Assembly (NCBI GenBank): GCA_948567375.1
Contig: OX419759.1
Span: 37,487,493-37,551,492 of the forward strand
Source: Lunularia cruciata
Lineage: Eukaryota; Streptophyta; Marchantiopsida; Lunulariales; Lunulariaceae
DNA: 64,000 nt
Reading direction: 5' to 3'
Shown here: one piece after another, positions 10,360 through 19,843 of the stretch
Layout: every line of letters begins with the position of its first letter
How positions within the stretch are numbered: the first letter of the stretch is position 1
The notes under the pieces: generated by a model
Database searches by the model: none
Told to the model about the DNA's origin: nothing
What the model saw: only the letters and a program-made list of their open reading frames with translations
Translations under genes and position numbers: made by a program

Positions 10360-13300
10360 CTACAGTAACACCCACTTCTTGTATAAGCTTCGAGAAGAGA
10401 AGAGCGAGGGGCAAAAGAACGAGTTGGGAAGAAGAACAGACCGTCTGTACATAACATAGCCCCCGTAAGCGAGACCTCCAGCAGCAGATGCTGTCAGAAG
10501 ACTTATCAAGATGACAGCCCATACAGGCAATCCATTCCTATGGTGGTGAGCTGAATGTTTCTTCTTTTTGTGATGCGCTTTAAGCTTCGACTTGTGGTGA
10601 TCTTTGTGGTGTACTTCTAAAGTGTGAGAGGGCTCGGCGTCCTTGCCATGGCAAGGCTTAGTATTGCACGACTCCTCGCTGGGTGGCTGTACAACAAAGG
10701 GAGTCACAATATTTCCTCAGATTTGATCTTTAAGAGAAAGGCAAGTAATAAAATTGCCTGCTTTAAGTAACATCTCAAGTCTCACACACATTCGACTTAC
10801 AATTTTCGATGTATCACACTTGGTGTTATTGACGTAATAAAGTTGTTGCGGAGAGTATTCCAAATTTCCCACACAGATAACACTTCGTGTCCTTATTCCA
10901 CCCCCACAACGTTTCGAACATGCACTCCATTCACGAGTTATCCACTTGAGCACCTCTGTGAAAAGAGTCACACAAAATAATTTAAATCGAACCAGTTTTG
11001 GCCACAATATAGATTGAAAGCCTTTATGATTGACAGTGTGATCATAAGCTAAGAGGGAATTTGCTCGGCCGGGTACATGCTACAATTCCATACATATATG
11101 ATAGCATATCAATAATCCCATATTAGATTCGGATACGATGGACAATAGACCTTCCCCATATGGCGGTGAATACAGATAGTTCGAACCGTATAGAACCCAT
11201 CTATAAACTTTTTTTATTCTTGCTACATGTTCCCCCTCATACAAGACATCATAAAAAGCAAAGCTCATGCAGATACTGGCAGCTGGATTGCATCTTATAG
11301 GATAGCTAGAACGACGTACCTCTAGACTTAGGTTGAATACTGAGTTGAGCTCCGCTTCGACAGAAACCAGTCAAGGCATCATGGTTCGTAACCATAGCTT
11401 GAGAGCAATCGCTGCAACACATCCAGTGGTTTCCAACTTCCACTCTATTCCCACAGCGTGCGCACTCATCGCTTACAATGGGTGTTTCTGTGTAGCAGAA
11501 GCAAGGCATTAGCATCATTTCTCGTAATGCTCTGTAGCAACTGACCGCGACAAGGTGATGCGCTTCAAGGTGACAAATATTGATGTTCTGATGGTGAACT
11601 CTACTCAACAAGTCAATTCCCAGTCAAACAGGCCAGACTAGGTTTCGTGCAACTCATGTACCTTCATTGCAGCACTGCAAATGCGTGAAAAATGGAAGGC
11701 AGGCTGGATAATGCGGCTCAGGGCATAGCCCGTTGCAGTCGTCTGACTGGCCCACCATCACGCGGCCCGTCCCACAGCCTCCCATCCATCGGTTGAAGCA
11801 TGAACCTGACCAAAAACACACTGCCGAGAGAACAGAGCTAGGATTAGGAGGTCGAGATGCACAAAAGACGTATAAACAAGAAAGTCTATTTTTACTAGTT
11901 GAACTGTTTGAGAAAAGCTGACAAAGGTCCTGTAGATTACTAGGTCCTTATATCGTCTTTGCTTTTGAAGTGAAATTTACTGATCCAACTACTCTCGCTA
12001 TTGTAGGTGAGCTTAAGGGTCAACTATAAAGTCAATTTCCCTTGCATGATGTTTAGTAGAAAAGAAAATCTCTTGACTGCACAACAACAATTTGGTTTGG
12101 ACTTCGTTAGCTTACTTAATGGGAAGATAGATACCCATGTTAAGAAGCAGTATAAGTCCTTCCAGACTTCAGACCCCTGATACTAACAGCTTGAACGAGC
12201 TACGAGTAAACCAAAACATCCATACACAGGGAAGACGTAAGGGATTGATGGAAAAATCAGGAGAGCTTGCTGCAAGTTCCAAATCATGGAGTCGCAGTCC
12301 AATTTTAAGTTTAACCCGAGCCCTTAACCCAAGGACCCTTTGCCCTCTCCATTCATTCTTCTTGTCTTTTAGGTCATTAAAGGAAGGCAAAGATAGCATT
12401 TCTTCAAACATAATCTCCAAACAGATTTCTTTACCACTAGGGTTCAAGTTGATTATGCTGGTTTCGTCCCATTGCGCTAAACCTGCAAATTCTATGTCTG
12501 TTCCTGCGGGTTCGTATTCTTTAGAAAGTTCAAGGACTGAGAGCTCTGGCTATCAGGAACAATTTAACCAGGAAATAGTTTTCATTTCAATGGCTTTCAA
12601 CAGAATTGATGCCAACCCTTATCATCCAGTTCAGTTCTCGGTCTATCGTACCAATGACACAACTCACAGAACCTGATATAAAAGGCTTCAGCAACCCATA
12701 TAAACAAGACCTAAACTGTCATCATGACTACAGACTAAAAAGTCGAACCGAAATCCGTTAATTGCGACTAGTGTGAGACTACTGTTTTGGCTGGCTTGTA
12801 TACTCCTTTGTTACGTCAGCACACGAGGCAAATAATTATTCACACTGTAGATCAGTGGAAGCCCAGAAAGAGTACAAGCAGTCCGAAGAGGGAAAGCTGG
12901 GGAAGAGCACAGCTTTGTCTTTGGGCCCAAGTTTGAGCCTGGTTGAAAACTTCGGAGCTGGCAATTGATGAGGAGCGAAACACAAAGAGCAGCCCCGCCC
13001 TTGTCTTTCTTGCCCTATCTACTACCCTCGTGCAAAAAGAAGCCATAGCGAGGAATTTCCAATATCTGGGTATGAGAACAAATCTACATCCTCGTGCACT
13101 TTGAGCCCTCAAAATGACGAGAAACACCCAAATCTTCAACAATTCAGCAAGCAGTCCATTCGCCAGACAGTCTGCCAGCGAGCAAGTTCGCAAAGACAAA
13201 TTCTGTCGCAATTCAACCAGATTTTGTATGATTTCCCAACACGAAATACAAAGCGACAGAATTCAGGATTCAGTAGAGTAGGTAAAGTAGAGCAAGTACC

Positions 13301-13369
13301 ATCAGCATTCACTGCCGACAGTGTGACCAAAATGGTCAACAAACCCGGGACCAAAACACCCGCATCCAT
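10360..13369 (-). CDS. Type I membrane protein with Cys-rich modules and a thrombospondin type 1 repeat
   Basis: Proposed six-exon gene: 13369-13300, 11805-11662, 11487-11320, 11282-11151, 10955-10801, 10686-10360. All introns are GT-AG, every junction keeps phase, and the exons total 996 nt (331 residues plus stop). Exon 1 is a signal peptide (MDAGVLVPGLL... to VNA). Exons 2-3 encode two Cys-rich modules containing CNGLCPEP and CARCGNRVEVGNHWMCC. Exon 5 plus the start of exon 6 form a TSP1 repeat with EWSACSKRCGGGIRTR and six cysteines ending CNTKPC. A His/Lys-rich stalk follows, then a transmembrane helix at about residues 275-303 and a short basic tail. TSP1 repeats bind glycans or proteins outside the cell, so a cell-surface adhesion or receptor role is plausible. 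The last residues (after 10450) could instead be intron read-through. Confidence 0.68.
11806..13299 (-). other. Intron 1 of the TSP1 gene
   Basis: This 1.5-kb intron separates the signal-peptide exon from the first Cys-rich exon. Open frames inside it (12137-12676, +; 12852-13211, -) show no known domain and I take them as chance. Confidence 0.5.
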
Positions 13370-13375
13370 GTCCAC

Positions 13376-14449
13376 GCTTCAGCTGCCCGCCCAACTCAGC
13401 GAAATCACCACAATCCCACTTTCAGAACGTTCCCAATTCACGTTTCCATCTCCCCTTCACCTCACTTCTCTGCCCTAATGCCTCCCCAAATCAACTATCA
13501 CTCGCAACCTGTGTCTCCTGGAAGAAGCTTGCAACTGACCACCACACCTTCCTGGAGCGGTCCAAACTCACCACGTTTGCGCAGTAAGTCAAATATCAGA
13601 CACACTACTTGCTGCTGCGCTGCTTGCAGTACCAGCCCCAATCAATCTCCCTCTAATCACTACCGCATACTTCCTCCGTGTGAAGAAGGTAGCATTCCTA
13701 TCTCAGGACTCCCCACCTCGGGACCTGTAAACAGACAAAGGCCAGGCCAGAAATCTTGGGCAGTTATTACTGAGTCAAACCCAGTTGGCCGGGCCGGCAA
13801 ACGGGTTCTAACTTATGAATCCACACAAGAAAGTGTGGATGATTCCGTCCTTTTCCTTAGCCAGTGACTTTGACCATGGTTACCACGCTGTTTCCGGCTC
13901 TTGATGATTCATGGCCACATTGACCTTGGCTTTAGAGCCTTTCAAGTAGTAAGGGTCAAAACCTAAACTTTGGTTTGAGTTTGTCAAAACACCGCATCTT
14001 CAGCAGTTGAACTTAAGAGTGACTTGCAAGATTTGTATTAAGATATAAGATTATCAGTGAATTAGATCCATTATGTCTCACTTCTATTCCCTGATTCTCA
14101 GGTTACGAATCTACCTGGTCGGCTAGTGAGGGCTGGTGATGTGATTTAACATACAATAAACCTTCTTCATGCGAGAAACGTGTGGTACGAGGGAGATACT
14201 TTCTATCTAAAAGTAAGTGTTTGCCATGCAAGTATCGTCAGGAGAAAAATTAAGAGGCTCTGTGGCGATAAGTTGTGGACGAGAATCCAGGTCTGCCCTA
14301 ACTGGATCCCAAAAGAACTTGTTACAACGGAGGCAATGAGGTATTCTGTACTGTGCATGGATACTTCTTGAATCCACCTGAGATTTATGTGGTATTCAAC
14401 CGTATTCTCTATGCCACCTGACCTACTACTATGGCAGAAAGTAAACAAA
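13376..14449. other. Promoter side of the TSP1 gene, otherwise empty
   Basis: Two overlapping plus-strand frames (13101-13478 and 13478-13867) cross the first TSP1 exon and its upstream region. They are Pro/Ser-rich with no domain, and I treat them as antisense shadows. Nothing else is recognisable up to the LINE. Confidence 0.4.
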
Positions 14450-14531
14450 AAAGGCGACCGCGTAGGAAAAATGAAGGATGGGAAGACCCCATCAAGCCGT
14501 ACAAGGGAGAGACAAAAAACGTAACATGGGG

Positions 14532-17117
14532 CTAAGCCCCAATAGAGTCTGTATGAGAAATCTGCCCTACCGCACCTAAGATATCCGAGCTATGCAAGTC
14601 GTACGGTCTACACACAACTGGAGCATCCGAAGAAACATCACCTAATGTGATTGCTCTCCTATGGATTGCACCAGCCACTGCCCTCTGTAGAGCAATGGAT
14701 ACACGCTGTCTAAAGTAAGCTACAAAGTATGAGAGTGAGAGTGGTACCCCCTGCCGCCTAACATGATAAGCCCTCGCGCACTCCCTGACAAATGTGTCAA
14801 ATGCCGTGTCCATCGCTCCATATAACTCCAAGGCTAGAGGAACAAAGAGGTGACCTCGCTGCATGCCCCTGTACTTGGAGACCTTGCGACCTGCTGCTGC
14901 ACTCGCCGCCCATCCAGGGGGATGGGTAATCACTCCCTCCGAAACTGTATCTCGCGTAGGGTCCGTCACCACGACATCCGCTATTGTCACCTGATCATCT
15001 CGGACCAAGTATAAGTCTGCCCTGACACGTGTCGTCTGCAACGCATACGAACGCTCCCTCCAAGCCAAGTATCCACTCTCTCGTGCCATAGCAAACACTA
15101 TGTCTCTAATGGCATCATGGGTAGCTATCCTCTGTCCTCCAAAAGGACACCGTGTCATGTGGACCGCCGCTGCATCTAGTGTAGAACCACACTCACAAGT
15201 GAGTAGTGAAGATGCAGATGGGTGGACCAAACCTAGGCGAAACCTCATCGCTGTAGAGAAAGTAGCCGGTGCGAGTCGGAAAGCCCTAATGCATGGTCGA
15301 GCTAGGATCCACGAGCCTGCACCCTTGCCGGAGCAAGAGCGTAGACGTGCTCTAGTAGCCTGAGGAATGGACGAGTCAACTAAGAGAGAATGTAGCGTAT
15401 GCTCACACTGTCGCTCCATCAAGGAAGACTGTAGACCTCTAGTCCAATCTGACGATAGTGAAGCAAACGGTGGAAAACCCTCTCGTGCTCGTGAAGATAG
15501 ACTATCTCTCGTTTGCCGCAATAACACCTGGAGAGAAAAGGATCCTCCCTCCACCTCTGTCACATAAGTCTCCAAAACCGGCCTATCAGCAACCACAAAA
15601 CGAGAAGCAAGTAGGGGTGCCAAGAGAGCCCAACTACCCAAAAACGCTATAGGTGCCATCTCCTCCATAGAAAGCAAGCCAACCCCACCACATGAGATCG
15701 GTAGAGCCGTCTGTCTATGTGCCAAATCCCCTGTCACACACTCAAAAGTCCTTGGTCCAATAATATCACCAAAGACTCCCATAATCCTCCTATCAAATGC
15801 TCTCAGACGTGATGGGAAGGACGATGAGGGGGGAACTGTACGGATGAGGTAGGATGGTCGACGAGCAATACTGGAAGAGAGTATACCAAATGCCACCTGC
15901 GGATCTCCTAGTAATGGAAGGTCATCCACATGGAGAACATCCTCTGCAAGAGCAGCGTCCAAGAAGCGTGTGACAAAATCCTCCGATCCTACTGGCACTC
16001 CAAGAACACGAAGTCCCTCTGTGGATGTGATACACCCCTCTGGAAGCTCAAGGTGGGGAGGGATACCTAAAGGGGACCATGCCCTACACTTTGACACCTT
16101 GACTCTCAAGCCTACTAGATGTAGCTCGGTAGTCAAGTAGTCAAAGGCCTGCCTAATCTGATCTACAGGGCCTACGATGTGTGTATCATCTGCCAAGGAT
16201 GGAAATACACAACTTGGCATGGCCAAAGTAGTAGATAGGAGAGCTCTAAAGTGAGCCATGGCAAATAAGGGCCCCCCCAAAGGATCTCCCTGACGTGTAC
16301 CAACAGCTGACTCCAAGACGGTGACTCCCTCCTGTGAACCACCATGCTGGTAGTAAAGGGAAGCAGGAGAGCCATAAAAAGACCGCACAAAAGGAATGAG
16401 ACTCGCCAAGGATCCACTAGCCTCCCTAAGCTCTCTAAAGATGGATGCACGTGAGACGCTATTAAAAGCGTTCTCAACGTCCACCTGTAGGACGACCCAC
16501 TCCGGATGGATATCTAGGAGTGCTCTAATGCCTAGAGATATAGCCTCACATCCTCCAGGTGTAGCTACTCCAAACTGATGTGGACTAAGGTGCTGTCGAA
16601 AGTGAGAACGATGCTGAAGGACAATGGTACGACTGACCAAACGCAAAAAGATCTCTCCAATAGCAATCGGTCTAATGCCTCCCGTGTCCTTCTCGATCGC
16701 GAGAAGTCGACTAGCACCTAAGACCCGACTAACAGACATAGGAATATCTCCTCTCGCTACTGCTGCAGCCACCTGAAACAACTCGGTAAAACCACTAGAA
16801 GGATCATCTGCCTGGAAGCAATCTCTAAGGTGCTCATAAACCATCCATGACAAGCCTCCTGAGGAAAGGCGAGGGGCAGTGCACAATGCTTGTGCAAATA
16901 GCGACCTATCAAGACATAAAGGCTGCTCAGGCTGATAATCTAAGACCTCTAGTGGTAGTCCCTCTACTGCTATAGGATGCAATGAGCGTAGGGAAGAGAT
17001 GGTCTCATCAGTAGGACTCGCTATAGACAGAGGGTGTAGCGCTCGTGCTGCTCTACTAAACTCTCCCGCCTGACCCAATGTCCTACATCGTCGTAATCGA
17101 GTGGAATCTATGGTATC
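14532..17117 (-). CDS. Reverse transcriptase and restriction-like endonuclease of the LINE
   Basis: The frame is open from just after the TAG at 17120-17118 to the TAG at 14534-14532. Reverse transcriptase motifs appear in order: VDVENAFNS (motif A), GTRQGDPLGGPLF (motif B) and SLADDTHIVG (motif C, usually FADD). The C-terminus has a CCHC-type motif (CECG, then H and C in HMTRC), then RADLYLVRDDQVTIADVVV and a downstream K in RKVSKY. This matches the (R/K)PD...D/E...K pattern of the restriction-like endonuclease that nicks the target in R2-type elements. The first possible start after the stop is a TTG at 17078, so this part was probably translated only as the second half of the whole frame. 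All visible catalytic residues are present. Confidence 0.85.
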   Translation of the reverse strand, partial: DTIDSTRLRRCRTLGQAGEFSRAARALHPLSIASPTDETISSLRSLHPIAVEGLPLEVLDYQPEQPLCLDRSLFAQALCTAPRLSSGGLSWMVYEHLRDCFQADDPSSGFTELFQVAAAVARGDIPMSVSRVLGASRLLAIEKDTGGIRPIAIGEIFLRLVSRTIVLQHRSHFRQHLSPHQFGVATPGGCEAISLGIRALLDIHPEWVVLQVDVENAFNSVSRASIFRELREASGSLASLIPFVRSFYGSPASLYYQHGGSQEGVTVLESAVGTRQGDPLGGPLFAMAHFRALLSTTLAMPSCVFPSLADDTHIVGPVDQIRQAFDYLTTELHLVGLRVKVSKCRAWSPLGIPPHLELPEGCITSTEGLRVLGVPVGSEDFVTRFLDAALAEDVLHVDDLPLLGDPQVAFGILSSSIARRPSYLIRTVPPSSSFPSRLRAFDRRIMGVFGDIIGPRTFECVTGDLAHRQTALPISCGGVGLLSMEEMAPIAFLGSWALLAPLLASRFVVADRPVLETYVTEVEGGSFSLQVLLRQTRDSLSSRAREGFPPFASLSSDWTRGLQSSLMERQCEHTLHSLLVDSSIPQATRARLRSCSGKGAGSWILARPCIRAFRLAPATFSTAMRFRLGLVHPSASSLLTCECGSTLDAAAVHMTRCPFGGQRIATHDAIRDIVFAMARESGYLAWRERSYALQTTRVRADLYLVRDDQVTIADVVVTDPTRDTVSEGVITHPPGWAASAAAGRKVSKYRGMQRGHLFVPLALELYGAMDTAFDTFVRECARAYHVRRQGVPLSLSYFVAYFRQRVSIALQRAVAGAIHRRAITLGDVSSDAPVVCRPYDLHSSDILGAVGQISHTDSIGA

Positions 17118-17699
17118 CTATGGTGATGTCTGTCTCCTAAATCGTGTAGCCCTAACAGACTCCTCCTGAAGGGCTGCCCAATCCCCCGCTCGGAATCGAC
17201 GAAATCTAGCCGCCACCTCTCTATGCCCCGCACGTCCCCCTCTAGCATAACGAAGACACCATCGAGGGAGTAGGAGGAATAGGAACCACGCTAACTCGTC
17301 CAAGGGATCACGTGCCAAACGATCCAGTGGTAGGCGAAAAGCCTGTCTAGCCTCATCATGGAGTGTGCGGGGTAGCCTATGGAATAGACGTGGACATGGA
17401 AAACTAGTCTCAAATAACCCCAAAATGCAACCCGCCTGAGAAGCTAACCACTCCCACGACTCGATCGGTATCCCTGGAACGATCAACGAAGGTATAGAAG
17501 AAGCGTGCGTAATCCCGAGTGTCACTGCTGTCGATGTGGTCGCTTGTCTCACGTGGGCATCCCAAGTGGTCCAATCATAGTCCTTGAGCATCCTTCCCAC
17601 ATGGGTCTTTACCCCTTGCGAGGTAAAGCGTCGGTGACACACCGGGCATGGTGTATCCCGACCCGCTCTAGGCGACCCCACATGGGAAGGTGTTGCCAT
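17118..17699 (-). CDS. N-terminal zinc-finger part of the LINE polyprotein
   Basis: From the ATG at 17699 the frame is open to TAG at 17120-17118 and stays in the same phase as the reverse transcriptase frame beyond it. It encodes a finger-like CPVCHRRFTSQGVKTH segment, close to the single C2H2 finger that R2-type proteins use to bind their target DNA. The TAG is one base change from a sense codon such as CAG, so an inactivating point mutation is the simplest reading. Translational read-through cannot be excluded from sequence alone. Confidence 0.65.
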   Translation of the reverse strand: MATPSHVGSPRAGRDTPCPVCHRRFTSQGVKTHVGRMLKDYDWTTWDAHVRQATTSTAVTLGITHASSIPSLIVPGIPIESWEWLASQAGCILGLFETSFPCPRLFHRLPRTLHDEARQAFRLPLDRLARDPLDELAWFLFLLLPRWCLRYARGGRAGHREVAARFRRFRAGDWAALQEESVRATRFRRQTSP

Positions 17700-17810
17700 G
17701 GCTAGCACAAGAATAATGATAGTAACACATGATACTCCTCTCCATATCTCCCCATATCTGCAAAACCACAACCCCTCACATCCCAACTCACATAAGAAAA
17801 CAATCTCTCT

Positions 17811-18085
17811 CACAACCCTAAAATCTATAAACTTTCATAACTTTCAATTTCCGTCTCCAAAATTTTCAAATTAAATTCCCATGGAACTTAATCATGAAAA
17901 CCCAGAGATTAGAAATGAAAATTCACAACCCGTCACTCTCAATGTATAATAATCACTCTCAACCCTAAAAAAACTAAAAAACTTCATAACTTTCTACTCC
18001 ATTCTCCATAGTCTTCAATCTAGGTGCAAATGGAACCGGAATTGAAAAACGAAGAAAATAGTCTATTCACTCGAAGGCTACATGC
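17811..18085 (-). repeat. Two diverged tandem repeats in the LINE 5' leader
   Basis: Two units of about 140 bases begin near 17811 and 17953. Both share CCCTAAAA, a CTTCATAACTTTC-like block, an ATGGAAC block and an ATTCAC block in the same order. Tandem 5' monomers serve as promoter modules in some LINEs; that role is inferred here. Confidence 0.55.
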
Positions 18086-19843
18086 TAGAGAGCACTCAGA
18101 TTTTATCAAAATCGTCTCACGTCTCTCCCTCTCCTCTCTCGTCTCCACACTCTCCCCGCAGCTCCTCCCGCAGCTCCTGACCCGGAAATTCAGTGATGAC
18201 ACACGTTTCGTTAGTGCTACAGTGCAGAGTTTGACATCTATTGTGGAAAGAGAGGTAAGACTCTGTGTCACTTTCCAGGTGAAGTGGACATATGATAGAA
18301 ACCTTCATGGTGTTGAACGCTAGTGATCAGAGAAGGAATAGTGGAAAGGCTACTAAAAATTTCTCAGCTCACCAAAACAGACATCCCGCTAGGTAGGGGC
18401 AACAAGAGGTTTCTAGTCAGAAGACAACAGCAGCCCATTTCTTTCCTGCTATGTTCACGGAAGAATGCAACCTCCGAGCAAATTTCTTTCTAGGCACCCC
18501 AAAAATGGCATGACTAGAAGGTGAAGTTATTCTACCCTTGAAAGCATGTGGATCGGAGGCAAGGGTTAATACAACGTAAAACATAATGATTATTAGATTC
18601 GAGATCACGTGACGTTTGTCGTAATTCAAATTTGCTATGAGTTGCAAAGCAAAGACTTTTGGTTGGGCACACGGCCAGTTTAGAGAACATGTTCCGGTTT
18701 CCATCTTTTCACTGAAGGTTACTATATTGACTGTGTCCTCCAAAAGGAGCACTGCTCTTTCTTATGCAGAAGAGCGTAGATCTCCTTCCAGCTGGAAGAG
18801 TGGTGATTCTTGTCCTTTCTAGCTTCACCTTCTTGGGACTCGCTGCTTTGCCACGTCCTTCATCCATAGGCACTAAGGCGCAAACTCGCAGAGACAAGTT
18901 TGCCGCCGGTTACGTCGTTGCGAGCCCCTTTCCACATCGGTTTATATTTGCAAAAGAGTAATCTATTTCACAGATACACAACAATAAATACTGATAATCC
19001 CCTGTCCGGTAGAGGTCGGGATATTTCATTTTACACTTCAAACTCCAGGTTTCCGAAGAAGTGCTCAGATGACAGCCTCAACCACACATCGGTACGGAGA
19101 CGTGCTAAGCAAAAGAAACTGAATAATAACTTCAAATGTCCAAATATGCGGAGCTCGCCATGTCGTCCGGCTGGTAACTGGCTTTGACAGTAAAGGGCTT
19201 TGCAAAAGCGTTCCGTGCCACTAGTCAACTCTTATCTGCTTTGACTCTCCCTCGAGATCAATGACAGCAAAATCTTAACAGGGGTACTCAGGACCATTCA
19301 CCTCCTCCGATGCATTCACCTAGTCATTTCTCTATATTCTACCACATCCAGGAATTAACACTAAACAGATAGATATATGTTGGTGGCATCTCCACGTTCA
19401 CCTCATTCAGGACAAATGACCACAAGAATGTTATATGTAGGCCTTAATCCTCATGTTGGAGCACTTCCGAGGTACAATACCGAACAGAAAAAGGTCCTCA
19501 GCCCTCATTTGGACTATCTGATATACAAAGAGAATTACAATCATCAACTAGAGTTTGACATTCTGTATTTTCCTCACCAGGGTTGCTGATGCAGGGCTTC
19601 ATTCATCCCTACATAATTATCACTTCCTCTCCACTATCTTCAATGGATTTCTCCGTAAACTAGCTTAGGATAGAACTATCCACATATCTATGTGCATGTC
19701 TACAAAACGGAAGAACAACGTTGCACTCAAGATCTGCCCACGGTTTCCCAACGAGATGCAGTTTCTTCATATGAGATGATGCGGCCGACTGGACTAACAC
19801 TTAAAGGCTGTAACTAATGGATTCACATCTGGTGAGTAGAAAA
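18086..19843. other. Intergenic DNA between LINE and FTSHI5
   Basis: There is no supportable gene. One plus-strand frame (18764-18961, 65 residues) has a hydrophobic N-terminal helix (RVVILVLSSFTFLGLAAL) that could be a signal or membrane segment. It has no known domain and no support from a neighbouring exon. The 3' UTR of FTSHI5 lies at the right end. Confidence 0.4.

Larger units (their letters stand above)
14450..18085 (-). mobile_element. Non-LTR retrotransposon with restriction-like endonuclease
   Basis: The element runs on the minus strand, with its 5' end near 18085 and its 3' end near 14450; both limits are approximate because I found no clear target-site duplication or poly(A) tail. 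It has a 5' leader with tandem repeats, one reading frame of 1056 codons (17699-14532) broken only by a TAG at 17120-17118, and a short 3' UTR. Domain order is N-terminal Cys/His finger, reverse transcriptase, CCHC motif, PD-(D/E)XK endonuclease. That is the layout of the R2/NeSL/Utopia side of LINEs, not of the APE-type L1 and RTE elements usual in plants. Confidence 0.8.

Noticed and set aside
12137-12676. 179-codon plus-strand frame
   Set aside because: It lies in intron 1 of the TSP1 gene, has no recognisable domain and is mirrored by a minus-strand frame of similar quality.
10360-13369. Contamination by animal or protist DNA, suggested by the TSP1 repeat
   Set aside because: Plant genes lie on both sides (LolA/DUF620-like and FTSHI5) and base composition does not change across the gene.
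13101-13867. Two adjoining plus-strand frames of 125 and 129 codons
   Set aside because: They run antisense to the signal-peptide exon of the TSP1 gene, are Pro/Ser-rich and show no domain; treated as chance frames.
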